Shown here piece by piece: positions 9,346 to 19,274 of a stretch of DNA of 64,000 nucleotides. This stretch comes from Methylomonas methanica (lineage in GTDB: Bacteria > Pseudomonadota > Gammaproteobacteria > Methylococcales > Methylomonadaceae). The notes under the pieces are model-generated. The model had not been told where the DNA came from and searched no databases. It was given only the letters and a program-made list of their open reading frames with translations. Positions within the stretch are counted from its first letter, which is position 1. Every line of letters starts with the position of its first letter. Made by a program: the position numbers and the translations under genes. The stretch is taken from positions 100,131 to 164,130 of the forward strand of contig LUUF01000073.1 of NCBI GenBank assembly GCA_001644045.1. Reading direction: 5' to 3'.

Positions 9346-9656
9346 TGTCCAAGCTGACATTGACCGAACAGTCTCCCGGTCACTTTACCGTGGAAGGCAG
9401 CCTGACCTTCGCCAGCATCGACAAACAGACCTTGCAATCATTCAAGTTCCTGAAAGGCATGGACGCTATTTGCATCGACCTAGCTAAAGTAAAGACCACC
9501 GATAGCGCCGGCCTGGCCTTGATGATCGAATGGATCAGGCTCAGCCGCATGGGCCGGGTCAATCTGTCCTTTAAAAACATCCCGTCGCAATTACTCGCCC
9601 TGGCGAAGCTCAGCGGCTTCGACGAAACCGAATATTTTGCAAACCACACGCATTAA
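9345..9656 (+). CDS. mlaB: STAS-domain protein MlaB
   Basis: A 103-residue cytoplasmic STAS protein that binds MlaF and stabilises or activates the ATPase. The STAS core shows IDLAKVKTTDSAGLALMIEWIRLSR, with the conserved DSAG loop whose Ser/Thr is functionally important in MlaB. Start and stop overlap with mlaD gives translational coupling. In E. coli mlaC lies between mlaD and mlaB. Here no mlaC intervenes. Confidence 0.88.
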   Translation: MSKLTLTEQSPGHFTVEGSLTFASIDKQTLQSFKFLKGMDAICIDLAKVKTTDSAGLALMIEWIRLSRMGRVNLSFKNIPSQLLALAKLSGFDETEYFANHTH

Positions 9657-9683
9657 GCCGCGTTCCAATTTACAGACCAATAA

Positions 9684-10955
<1,272 letters not shown>

Positions 10956-10970
10956 CCCCATCGCAAAGCC

Positions 10971-11597
10971 ATGTTGACCATTGCCGTATCCAAAGGCCGT
11001 ATTTACGAGGAAGCCCTGCCGTTTCTGGAACAGGCCGGCATCACGCCGATCGACGATCCGGATAAAAGCCGCAAACTGATTCTGCAAACCACCCGCCCCG
11101 ACGTGCAGTTAGTGATCATCCGCGCCACCGATGTCCCCACCTTCGTCGAATACGGCGCGGCGGACTTAGGCATCGCCGGCAAGGACGTACTGATGGAACA
11201 CGGCGCGGAAAGCCTGTATGAACCGCTGGATTTAGGCATCGCCGGTTGCCGCTTGATGACCGCCGGCCCGGTCAATGCCCCGGAAGTGAAAGGCCGTTTG
11301 CGGGTCGCGACCAAATACGTCAAAACCGCGCAGAGCTATTACGCCAATTTGGGCATTCAAGCCGAAATCATCAAGCTGTACGGCTCGATGGAATTGGCAC
11401 CGCTGGTCGGTTTGGCCGATTGCATCGTCGATTTAGTCGATACCGGCAACACCCTGAAAGCCAACGGCCTGGAGCCTCGGGAACTAATCGCCAACATCAC
11501 CTCTCGACTGGTAGTGAATAAAGCGGCGATGAAAATGAAACATCAAGCCATTCAAGCACTCATCGATCAGTTCGAAACCACCTTAGCCCAAAGGTAA
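10971..11597 (+). CDS. hisG: ATP phosphoribosyltransferase HisG (short form)
   Basis: First enzyme of histidine biosynthesis, joining ATP and PRPP. The 208 residues are the short HisG-S type that lacks the C-terminal ACT-like regulatory domain and needs HisZ as the feedback-sensing partner. HisZ is not in the window. Motifs: [15 protein letters not shown] at the N-terminus, [13 protein letters not shown], and the PRPP-binding [19 protein letters not shown]. It lies 15 bp after murA and 4 bp before hisD. Confidence 0.96.
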   Translation: MLTIAVSKGRIYEEALPFLEQAGITPIDDPDKSRKLILQTTRPDVQLVIIRATDVPTFVEYGAADLGIAGKDVLMEHGAESLYEPLDLGIAGCRLMTAGPVNAPEVKGRLRVATKYVKTAQSYYANLGIQAEIIKLYGSMELAPLVGLADCIVDLVDTGNTLKANGLEPRELIANITSRLVVNKAAMKMKHQAIQALIDQFETTLAQR

Positions 11598-11601
11598 GCC
11601 C

Positions 11602-12903
11602 ATGACTGCGATCAAGATGCTGCGCCTAGACAGTGCAGCCGTCGATTTTGACAAACAACTTCAAGCCCGTTTAGCTTGGGACGCCAGCGACGACCTGGAA
11701 ATACACAAACGGGTATTGGATATTATCGCCGACGTTAAAAAACGCGGAGACAAAGCCTTGCTGGAGTATACCAACCGCTTCGACGGCACCGCCTTTAAAA
11801 CCGCCGCCGAACTGGAACTGGACCGAGCTGCGTTGCAACAGGCCTGGGACACCCTGCCCAGCACCCAAGCCATTGCGCTACAAACCGCCGCCGACCGGGT
11901 CCGCGCTTACGCCGAACATCAAAAACTGCAATCCTGGCAATTCACCGAGATAGACGGCACGGTGTTGGGGCAAAAAGTCACGGCATTGGATAAAGCCGGC
12001 CTTTATGTGCCGGGCGGCAAAGCCGCCTACCCGTCTTCGGTCTTGATGAATGCGATTCCGGCCAAAGTCGCCGGCGTCGGCGAATTAATCATGGTGGTAC
12101 CCACTCCACGCGGCGAAACCAATGCCTTGGTATTGGCTGCGGCTCATGTGGCCGGCGTGGACAGAGTATTCACCATCGGCGGCGCCCAAGCCGTCGCAGC
12201 TTTGGCTTACGGCACGGAATCGATTCCGGCGGTGGATAAAATCGTCGGCCCCGGCAACATTTACGTCGCCACCGCCAAAAAGCTGGTGTTCGGCCAGGTA
12301 GGTATCGATATGATCGCCGGCCCGTCCGAGATTTTGATCATCTGCGACGGCCAGACCAACCCGGACTGGATTGCAATGGACATGTTCTCGCAAGCCGAAC
12401 ACGACGAAAACGCCCAAGCCATTTTGATCAGCGACGACGCCGCATTTCTGAATCAAGTGGAAGCCAGCATCAACAAATTGCTGCCGGAAATGGAACGCGC
12501 CGAGATTATCCGCGCCTCGCTGACCGGCCGCGGCGCGTTTATCAAAGTCGCCAACCTGTCCGAAGCCGCGCAAGTCGCAAACCGCATCGCCCCGGAGCAT
12601 TTGGAATTGTCGGTAGCGGAACCGGAAGCTTTGTGCGCGCAAATCCATAACGCCGGCGCGATCTTCATGGGCCGGTTTACCGCAGAAGCGCTGGGCGATT
12701 ATTGCGCCGGGCCGAACCACGTCCTGCCTACTTCGAGCACCGCGCGCTACTCGTCGCCTTTAGGGGTTTACGATTTCCAAAAGCGCAGCAGTTTGATCAA
12801 TTGCTCAGCGGTTGGGGCGCAGAATTTGGGTAAGATTGCTTCGGTGTTAGCGCGGGGAGAGAGTCTTACCGCGCATGCGCGGTCGGCGGAGTTTAGAATT
12901 TAA
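11602..12903 (+). CDS. hisD: Histidinol dehydrogenase HisD
   Basis: Zn-dependent NAD enzyme performing the last two oxidations from histidinol to histidine. It is 433 residues long. Visible motifs are [25 protein letters not shown] (catalytic Glu/His region) and [18 protein letters not shown] near the C-terminus, all typical of the family. It follows hisG directly. hisC, usually next, is 1.5 kb downstream after an inserted convergent gene. Confidence 0.97.
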   Translation: MTAIKMLRLDSAAVDFDKQLQARLAWDASDDLEIHKRVLDIIADVKKRGDKALLEYTNRFDGTAFKTAAELELDRAALQQAWDTLPSTQAIALQTAADRVRAYAEHQKLQSWQFTEIDGTVLGQKVTALDKAGLYVPGGKAAYPSSVLMNAIPAKVAGVGELIMVVPTPRGETNALVLAAAHVAGVDRVFTIGGAQAVAALAYGTESIPAVDKIVGPGNIYVATAKKLVFGQVGIDMIAGPSEILIICDGQTNPDWIAMDMFSQAEHDENAQAILISDDAAFLNQVEASINKLLPEMERAEIIRASLTGRGAFIKVANLSEAAQVANRIAPEHLELSVAEPEALCAQIHNAGAIFMGRFTAEALGDYCAGPNHVLPTSSTARYSSPLGVYDFQKRSSLINCSAVGAQNLGKIASVLARGESLTAHARSAEFRI

Positions 12904-12916
12904 AAGTAGTTAATCT

Positions 12917-12941
12917 CGTTCCTACGCGCCGCGTGGGAACG
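12917..12941. repeat. Dispersed GTTCCCACGC-type palindrome
   Basis: A 12-bp inverted repeat (CGTTCCTACGCG / CGCGTGGGAACG, one G-T type mismatch) with a 1-nt centre. It resembles the GTTCCCACGC palindromic repeat scattered in many gammaproteobacteria. It sits between the convergent ends of hisD and the sorting-tail protein gene and could act as a bidirectional terminator. No T-run follows. Confidence 0.5.
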
Positions 12942-12986
12942 TAGAGTGACCGCGCTAGCGACACAACTACTTAACGATTCAACTCA

Positions 12987-13658
12987 TTACGCCTTGCGAG
13001 TGAACGACCAAAATCCCGCAAACCCCACTCCAAATAACCAAAACGCCCCCGGTAGCGGCACCGTCTGCAAAACCACATTATCCAGACCGGCGGTTTCGAT
13101 GATGCCGTTGGTGTATTCGCCGTGGATGTAAAGTCCGCTCAAATCTGACAACACATTATGAAAATCACTTTGGCTGGCGAACGCCCCGTCGGTGGTACCC
13201 AGTCGCCATTCGGAGGACGGCGCTAAGCTCAGGCTGATATGAGTCCAGCCACTGTTTGGCACGATGTTCGGGTCACGCTTCCAGAGCAAGCGTTGGCCGT
13301 TACCGACCAACATGACGTCGGTGGTTTGCCAATTGACATCGCCGTCGCGATAAGTCAAATCGTAGGAAAGTCCGGTAGCACCGGTTTGCGCACCCAAGAA
13401 AGCGGCGGGAGCAGAGAAGGTAAAATCGCCGGAATCAGGGTCGCTGGCGGCAAGATAATTGCCTGGATTGCCGCCGCCCGCTCTGTAACTGGGTTGATAT
13501 TGACCAATGATGGAATAATTGTTCTGGCTAAAATCGGCAAAGCTGACGATTTGCCAATTCTCGCTGTCAGTATCGAACGAACTACTCACACTGGCGTGTA
13601 CCGGTTGCGAAACCAGCAATGTCATAACGATAGAAACGGGTAACGGGATTCTGTTCAT
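12987..13658 (-). CDS. Secreted laminin-B-like protein with PEP-CTERM-type (VPLPG) sorting tail
   Basis: A 223-residue exported protein. It has an N-terminal signal peptide (MNRIPLPVSIVMTLLVSQPVHAS) and a single extracellular domain resembling laminin B / domain IV: the FSAPAAFLGAQTGATGLSYD strand pattern and GLDNVVL end fit. The C-terminus VPLPGAFWLFGVGFAGFW plus a basic end is the three-part PEP-CTERM/VPLPA-type signal (motif, hydrophobic helix, positive residues) recognised by exosortase. GGAG lies 8 nt before the ATG. The exosortase is not in the window. The ligand is unknown; a matrix or surface role is inferred. Confidence 0.75.
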   Translation of the reverse strand: MNRIPLPVSIVMTLLVSQPVHASVSSSFDTDSENWQIVSFADFSQNNYSIIGQYQPSYRAGGGNPGNYLAASDPDSGDFTFSAPAAFLGAQTGATGLSYDLTYRDGDVNWQTTDVMLVGNGQRLLWKRDPNIVPNSGWTHISLSLAPSSEWRLGTTDGAFASQSDFHNVLSDLSGLYIHGEYTNGIIETAGLDNVVLQTVPLPGAFWLFGVGFAGFWSFTRKA

Positions 13659-14403
13659 TGTCGGTTCTCCGAAGGATTAATAGCCGGATTTTGCAGCAGG
13701 TAATGGCGATTGGCTCGGGCCGACGCATGCGCAGTGCGTCAATAGTCATAGCTGCGCTGCGTCGTTGTTAGCCTTCAATCATTCGGCGCATTAAGTTATC
13801 GCTAGGGCGCCTTATGAGTCGCAGGCTTTTCAAATGTTAGCCGATTTGGAAATTTACGGCGGAGTTTCTCCCTTTATGCCGCGCCGAGCGCGGGATTTGG
13901 AAGACCTGCTCAGCAGAGCGACAACAAATAAAACACTGTCGGCCACGCTTTTTTTTCAACCCTTCCCGCCAGGAACACAAACCGCCAAGCTCCAAACCTC
14001 ATCATTCGAGTTATTTGCTCCAAAGATCCGAGCGCAAAGCATCAGCAATCGAGAAAATTTCTGCAATGTTCAAGCTCTAAACGCCATCATTCGAGCTTTT
14101 TTCTCGAGTATTTCGGTTAGAAACTAAAACCGCCGAGATCAGAACCGTATCGTTGGAGACATTTTGTCCAAAAACCGTTTCGATCGCCTTTGCCACCTCC
14201 ATGAACCAGTGTTATCATCCCCGCGCCGTATCGCCAGCAATGTAGCGAGCGATTCGCGTCAACGGGGACGCAAGAGGCTGGTTTTCAAGGTTATGCACGC
14301 CCTCCGCTTTGTTAAAATCCGCCAATTTTTTGCCCTCGCGGCCGCCCCAGTTTGCTAGGGCATGTTCAGTGCCGCTTGTTCCAATTCCGCAGAGTTTGAC
14401 CAC
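13659..14403. other. Intergenic region without convincing gene
   Basis: 745 bases between the sorting-tail protein gene and hisC. It holds a 97-codon plus-strand ORF (13834-14127) with no recognisable family and no ribosome site, which I do not accept as a gene. There are loose direct repeats around ATCATTCGAG (about 13999-14100), and GC is lower in the 13920-14170 part than in its neighbours. It may be decayed DNA. Confidence 0.4.
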
Positions 14404-15483
14404 ATGCCAACCCAACCGCTCGAAACGCTGTTCCGCTCCGAAGTCTTGTCCATGTCGGCCTATCATGTCGCCGATGCCAGCAACTTCATCAAACTCGATG
14501 CCATGGAAAATCCTTATAGTTGGCCGGAAGATATTCAAGCACGCTGGTTGGAATCGCTGAAGACCTGCCCGATCAACCGCTATCCGGATCCGGAAGCCAA
14601 GACGTTGGCGATCGCATTGCGCCGGGCGAACGGCATTCCTGAGCAATCAGCCTTGCTGCTCGGCAACGGTTCCGACGAGATTATCCAAATATTGTTGATG
14701 GCTTTAAGTGCCGATGCCGCCGTGTTGGCACCGGAACCCGGTTTTGTGATGTACAGGCAAGTGGCGCAAAGCTTGGGTCTGCGCTATCAAGGCGTGCCGT
14801 TGCTGGCGGACAGTTTCCAACTGGACATGCCGGCGATGCGCGCAGCAATTGCCGAATCGCGACCTGCCCTGATTTTTATCGCCTATCCGAATAACCCGAC
14901 CGGTAATTTGTTCGATGCCGAAGCCATCGAGGAAATACTCGCCATCGCGCCAGGCTTGGTAGTGGTCGACGAAGCGTATGCGCCGTTTGCCGACGCCAGT
15001 TTTATCGGCGAGCTGGGGCGTTATCCCAATCTATTAGTGATGCGCACCGTCTCCAAGCTGGGGCTGGCCGGCTTGCGTTTGGGTTTTCTGGCCGGCGAAA
15101 CGGCCATAGTGGAACAGTTGCATAAAGTCCGCTTACCTTACAATATCAATAGCCTGACCCAAATCACGGTGGGCTTTGCGTTGGATCACGGCGAGTTTCT
15201 GTTAGAGCAAACCCAAACGCTACGCGGCGAACGCGCTTTGGTTTTCCAAGCCTTGCAGGGGATGCCGGACGTTCAAGCTTATCCCAGCGCCGCTAACTTC
15301 ATTTTGTTCCGCACGCTTAACCAAGCCGCCGCCGACGTGTTTGCCTCGTTGAAGGCGCAAGGCGTGTTGATCAAAAATCTGTCGCCGCAAGGCGGGCTGT
15401 TACATAACTGCCTGCGCGTCACCATCGGGAAACCGGAAGAAAATCAAGCCTTTCTAAGCGCGTTAACGGCGGCTTTGAAGTGA
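14404..15483 (+). CDS. hisC: Histidinol-phosphate aminotransferase HisC
   Basis: PLP enzyme converting imidazole acetol phosphate and glutamate to histidinol phosphate. I chose the ATG at 14404 (MPTQPLETLF), which gives 359 residues with the family-like N-terminus. An in-frame ATG at 14362 would add 14 poorly conserved residues. Motifs: KLDAMENPY, GNGSDEIIQ, YPNNPTGN, DEAYAPFA and the PLP lysine in VSKLGLAGLRLGF. It is separated from hisGD by the sorting-tail protein gene, and nothing his-related follows. Confidence 0.95.
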   Translation: MPTQPLETLFRSEVLSMSAYHVADASNFIKLDAMENPYSWPEDIQARWLESLKTCPINRYPDPEAKTLAIALRRANGIPEQSALLLGNGSDEIIQILLMALSADAAVLAPEPGFVMYRQVAQSLGLRYQGVPLLADSFQLDMPAMRAAIAESRPALIFIAYPNNPTGNLFDAEAIEEILAIAPGLVVVDEAYAPFADASFIGELGRYPNLLVMRTVSKLGLAGLRLGFLAGETAIVEQLHKVRLPYNINSLTQITVGFALDHGEFLLEQTQTLRGERALVFQALQGMPDVQAYPSAANFILFRTLNQAAADVFASLKAQGVLIKNLSPQGGLLHNCLRVTIGKPEENQAFLSALTAALK

Positions 15484-15631
15484 GAATCCCCAGTATCCGC
15501 AAAGGCCTGAAACCCTTGCTTATCGCTGTCGCAAGAACAATTTCAATAATCACTGCCAGTAAGGTATATTTGCGGAAAATTATAATAATTGGTGTATCGC
15601 GATATACATCACATCAACAGGAGTGTTACTT

Positions 15632-16231
15632 ATGAACCACGAAGGCGTCGATCATTCCAAACGCCAGTTTCTGACCTCGGCACTGTCGGTGGTTGGTGCA
15701 GTGGGTGCCGGCTATTTGGCCGTCCCCTTTCTCTCGCAAATGCAGCCGAGCGCCAAAGCCATGGCAGCCGGCGCTCCCGTCGAAGTCGATATCAGCAAGA
15801 TGGAACCCGGCCAACTAATTCGCGTCGCTTGGCGCGGCAAGCCCGTGTGGGTTTTGAATCGAACGCCGGAGGTGCTGTCGACGCTGGCCACACTGGACAG
15901 CAAACTAGCGGACCCGGTGTCCAACGAATCGATGCAGCCGGGTAGCAGCAAAAACCCGCTGCGTTCTATCAAACCAGAAATTTTTGTCGCGGTCGGCCTG
16001 TGCACGCACTTAGGCTGCTCGCCCACGTTTCGCCCGGAAATTGCCCCTAACGATTTGGGCCCGGATTGGAAAGGCGGTTTCTTTTGCCCGTGCCACGGCT
16101 CCTGGTTCGATCTGGCCGGTCGTGTGTACCGCGGCGTACCCGCCCCTACCAATCTTGAAATCCCGCCTTACCGGTATGTAACAGACAATCTGATTGTCGT
16201 GGGCGAAGACAGCGAGGCAGACAAAGCATGA
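15632..16231 (+). CDS. petA: Ubiquinol-cytochrome c reductase, Rieske iron-sulfur subunit
   Basis: Rieske [2Fe-2S] protein of the bc1 complex, passing electrons from ubiquinol to cytochrome c1 on the periplasmic side. Cluster ligands are in CTHLGC and CPCHGSWFD. The N-terminus SKRQFLTSA before a hydrophobic helix resembles a twin-arginine signal, but with KR instead of RR. AGGAG lies 9 nt before the ATG at 15632, so the start is there and not at an in-frame ATG three codons upstream. The stop overlaps petB (ATGA). Confidence 0.96.
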   Translation: MNHEGVDHSKRQFLTSALSVVGAVGAGYLAVPFLSQMQPSAKAMAAGAPVEVDISKMEPGQLIRVAWRGKPVWVLNRTPEVLSTLATLDSKLADPVSNESMQPGSSKNPLRSIKPEIFVAVGLCTHLGCSPTFRPEIAPNDLGPDWKGGFFCPCHGSWFDLAGRVYRGVPAPTNLEIPPYRYVTDNLIVVGEDSEADKA

Positions 16232-17625
16232 AGCAAAAAATGAATAAATGCAGCGAATGGCTGCTGGAGCGCTTTCCACTCTCCGATTTGTGGAATGAAC
16301 ACATGGCGCATTACTACGCGCCCAAAAACTTTAACATCTGGTATTTTTTCGGCTCACTGGCCCTGTTCGTGCTGGTCAATCAGTTCATCACCGGCATTTT
16401 GCTGACCATGAACTACAAGCCTGACGCCAAACTGGCGTTCGACTCGGTCGAATACATCATGCGCGACGTCAACTGGGGCTGGCTGGTGCGTTACATGCAC
16501 TCCACCGGCGCCTCGGCGTTTTTTATCGTGGTTTATCTACACATGTTCCGCGGCCTGATTTACGGCTCGTTCAAACAACCGCGCGAACTGATCTGGATCT
16601 TCGGCATGCTGATCTTCGTCTGCCTCATGGCCGAAGCCTTCATGGGTTATTTACTGCCTTGGGGACAGATGTCTTACTGGGGCGCCCAGGTAATCATCTC
16701 GCTATTCAGCGCAATTCCGGTGATCGGCGACGAATTGTCGCTGTGGGTGCGCGGCGACTATGTGGTGTCCGACGCCACTTTGAACCGCTTCTTCGCGTTT
16801 CACGTCATCGCAGTGCCTCTGGTATTGCTGATCCTGGTATTCCTGCATATCGTCGCGCTGCACGAAGTAGGCTCCAACAACCCCGACGGCGTTGAAATCA
16901 AGCAATCAAAAGACCCCTGGGGACATCCGGTCGACGGCATTCCCTTCCATCCGTACTACACCGTCAAGGACATCGTCGGCGTCGGCGTCTTCATGTTCTT
17001 CTTCGCCACGGTGATCTTCTACATGCCGGAATTGGGCGGCTACTTTCTGGAACACGCCAACTTTATCCCGGCTGATCCATTGAAAACCCCGGAACATATT
17101 GCGCCGGTCTGGTATTTCACACCGTTCTACGCCATTTTGCGCGCGGTACCGGATAAGTTTGCCGGCGTGATTGCGATGGGCGGCGCGATTGTCGTGCTGT
17201 TCATGCTGCCCTGGCTGGACCGCAGCCCGGTCAAATCCATCCGCTATCGCGGTGGTATGTTCAAAAAAGCGTTGGCGCTGTTTGTTATCGCTTTCGTAGG
17301 TTTGGGCTATTTGGGAACCCAACCCGCCACACCGGGCGCGACGACTGTTGCCCGGGTTTTGACCGCTGTTTACTTCGGCTTTTTCCTGTTAATGCCGCTG
17401 TACACACGCTGGGAAAAAACCAAACCGGTACCGAATCGACTGACCACGCAGCCAAGCCTGGAAGATCGCATTCCCGCTCTGCTGGCATTAGTCGATGAAG
17501 TGGTTGAGGTACACCAAGTTCCCGACAATATCGGCGGTACCATCGCCAAGAAAAGGCCGAACTGGTCCGGCATCTCAGCCGTACTGATTCGTTTTGCAAA
17601 AAACCTGAAAAAGAGCCTGGATTAA
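16228..17625 (+). CDS. petB: Ubiquinol-cytochrome c reductase, cytochrome b subunit
   Basis: Dihaem membrane subunit holding both quinone sites. Eight hydrophobic helices are visible, with haem-ligand histidines in YMHSTGASAFFIVVYLH and FAFHVIAVP...FLH. At 465 residues it has an extra hydrophilic tail of about 50 residues after the last helix (from about 412, TKPVPNRL onward), longer than most bacterial cytochromes b. It overlaps petA by 4 bp and precedes petC by 3 bp. Together they form a standard petABC operon. Confidence 0.97.
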   Translation: MKQKMNKCSEWLLERFPLSDLWNEHMAHYYAPKNFNIWYFFGSLALFVLVNQFITGILLTMNYKPDAKLAFDSVEYIMRDVNWGWLVRYMHSTGASAFFIVVYLHMFRGLIYGSFKQPRELIWIFGMLIFVCLMAEAFMGYLLPWGQMSYWGAQVIISLFSAIPVIGDELSLWVRGDYVVSDATLNRFFAFHVIAVPLVLLILVFLHIVALHEVGSNNPDGVEIKQSKDPWGHPVDGIPFHPYYTVKDIVGVGVFMFFFATVIFYMPELGGYFLEHANFIPADPLKTPEHIAPVWYFTPFYAILRAVPDKFAGVIAMGGAIVVLFMLPWLDRSPVKSIRYRGGMFKKALALFVIAFVGLGYLGTQPATPGATTVARVLTAVYFGFFLLMPLYTRWEKTKPVPNRLTTQPSLEDRIPALLALVDEVVEVHQVPDNIGGTIAKKRPNWSGISAVLIRFAKNLKKSLD

Positions 17626-17628
17626 GCC

Positions 17629-18369
17629 ATGAAAAAGATACTCTACACTCTTTTATTTTTGCTGCCTTTCAACGTATTGGCCAGCGGCGGCGTCAAACTC
17701 GACAGCGCCGATATCGACCTAAGCGACACCATGGCCATGGAGCGCGGCGCGAAATATTACGTCACCTATTGCCTGGGCTGTCATTCGGCAAAACACATAC
17801 GCTACAAACGTATCGCGATCGATTTGAAGCTGGATGAAGCGGAAGTTCTGAAAGTGGTGGCGCCTTTTGGAGCCGGCATATACGATCAGATGCATTCGGC
17901 GATGAACGCGCACGACGCCGAAAAATGGTTCGGCACCACGCCGCCGGATTTATCGCTGATTGCCCGTTCGCGCGGCGCCGACTGGTTGTATACCTACCTG
18001 CGCAGCTTCTATGCCGAGCCGGGAAAAGCACCTCTGGGCGTCAACAATGTCGTGTTTCCGGATGTCGGCATGCCCAACGTGTTCTGGCAACTGCAAGGCA
18101 CGCAGTCAGCGATTACCCAGAAAATCGACGGCCATGACGTAATTACCGGTCTGAAACTGGATCAACCCGGCCAAATGTCGCCTAAAGAGTTCGACAAAAT
18201 GGTCAACGATCTGGTCAATTTCCTGGTTTACGTAGGCGAACCGGTGCAATTGGAAAGACAACAAATGGGTAAATATGTGTTGTTTTTTATCCTGATGTTT
18301 ATCGCACTCGCTTATCTGCTGAAAAAGAGTACTGGAAAGACGTACACTAATTACAATTTAAGCGCGTAA
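17629..18369 (+). CDS. petC: Ubiquinol-cytochrome c reductase, cytochrome c1 subunit
   Basis: Membrane-anchored c-type cytochrome that accepts electrons from the Rieske protein and hands them to soluble cytochrome c. Signal peptide MKKILYTLLFLLPFNVLA; haem attachment CLGCH at residues 48-52; probable axial Met in VGMPNVFW; C-terminal anchor helix YVLFFILMFIALAYLL. Length 246 aa is normal. It is the last gene of petABC and is followed at once by a strong terminator. The sspA gene that often follows in gammaproteobacteria is absent. Confidence 0.96.
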   Translation: MKKILYTLLFLLPFNVLASGGVKLDSADIDLSDTMAMERGAKYYVTYCLGCHSAKHIRYKRIAIDLKLDEAEVLKVVAPFGAGIYDQMHSAMNAHDAEKWFGTTPPDLSLIARSRGADWLYTYLRSFYAEPGKAPLGVNNVVFPDVGMPNVFWQLQGTQSAITQKIDGHDVITGLKLDQPGQMSPKEFDKMVNDLVNFLVYVGEPVQLERQQMGKYVLFFILMFIALAYLLKKSTGKTYTNYNLSA

Positions 18370-18373
18370 TATC

Positions 18374-18408
18374 AAACCGGTATCGGCTAAGCCGATACCG
18401 GTTTTTTT
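18374..18408 (+). terminator. Rho-independent terminator of petABC
   Basis: A perfect 14-bp stem (AAACCGGTATCGGC / GCCGATACCGGTTT) with a 3-nt loop runs into seven T residues, starting 5 nt after the petC stop. Confidence 0.93.
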
Positions 18409-18535
18409 ATGGCAGGTTGTTTAGCAACCAATCGAATTGTAAATACGGTTAAAATCTCGAACAAGCTCTCCGTGATGGAGTGCGCCAAGCTCGAACGTTG
18501 GAAACACTTTTCTCATTAACCGTCTGGATGCCATT

Positions 18536-19087
18536 ATGAAAAAAACTACGACCGCTACTGAAACACCAGCCGCCGCCACTGAAAAGTCTACGCCGGTGAA
18601 AGCGACTAAAAAACCCGCTACCAAACCCGTTGTTGCTAAGACAACGCAAGAGGCTTCCAAGTCGTCAGGCAAAACCAAAGCCAAGCCCAAAGCGGCTATT
18701 GAACCTGAAGCCGTTAAAACAACTGCGGAAGCGCCGATTGCCAAGGATAGTATCGATAAAGTGCCGGAAGCCCCCGCTGCTAAACCGGCACCGAAAAAGG
18801 CCAGTCCAAAGCCAAACGCCGCAAAAGTAGAATCTACCGTGGAATCCGAGCCAGTCGCGGCGGCGCCAATCGTAATGTCTATGCATGAGCGAATAGGCTT
18901 AACCGCTGGGGTTATCTGGCATCATTTGGCTGAAAACGGCGCGACACCGGTTGCTAAATTAGTCTATGTGCTTCCGGAAGACGAGGCCATCATCCAACGA
19001 AGTATTGGCTGGCTAGCTCAGGAAGACAAAATAACGCTGTCCGCCAGAGGGGGAGACCAAGTCGAAACGATAGTGCTGAAGGGATAG
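18536..19087 (+). CDS. Winged-helix (DUF2582-type) protein with Lys/Ala/Pro-rich histone-like tail
   Basis: 183 residues in two parts. Residues 1-112 are low complexity, made almost only of K, A, P, T, E and V, like bacterial histone H1-like proteins. Residues 116-183 (MHERIGLTAGVIWHHLAENG to the end) match the small winged-helix family known as DUF2582. A DNA-binding, nucleoid-associated role is inferred from composition plus fold; no target is known. It stands alone, after the petABC terminator. Confidence 0.7.
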   Translation: MKKTTTATETPAAATEKSTPVKATKKPATKPVVAKTTQEASKSSGKTKAKPKAAIEPEAVKTTAEAPIAKDSIDKVPEAPAAKPAPKKASPKPNAAKVESTVESEPVAAAPIVMSMHERIGLTAGVIWHHLAENGATPVAKLVYVLPEDEAIIQRSIGWLAQEDKITLSARGGDQVETIVLKG

Positions 19088-19190
19088 TATTTTTGATGCC
19101 GGGAAAACTGTTCATCACGCCGCCCCTCACCTTCTACCCAGAGACCAAGCCAGACGCTGCGACGAACGGGCCGGCATAAACACCCTGTCC

Positions 19191-19217
19191 CGCAGCCCAG
19201 ATATTTCCTGGGCTGCG
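19191..19217. other. Perfect 10-bp hairpin in intergenic region
   Basis: CGCAGCCCAG and CTGGGCTGCG flank a 7-nt loop, between the winged-helix gene and the diguanylate cyclase gene. No T-run follows, so it is at best a Rho-type or pausing structure after the upstream gene. Confidence 0.45.
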
Positions 19218-19274
19218 GCCGCAGTTGTTTCCCTCGGCCAGCAGTTCGGCGGAACTCAGTCCTATCCTAATCAC

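Noticed and set aside
13740..13830. Possible integron attC-like site (TTGTTAGCC with nearby palindromic DNA)
   Set aside because: The core does not match GTTRRRY, and no partner core or integrase is present.
13659..13830. Possible c-di-GMP (GEMM) riboswitch before the sorting-tail protein gene
   Set aside because: The conserved GEMM core motifs could not be found on the minus strand.
13834..14127. 97-codon ORF upstream of hisC
   Set aside because: No ribosome site, no recognisable family, odd composition. It could be a decayed gene but cannot be supported.
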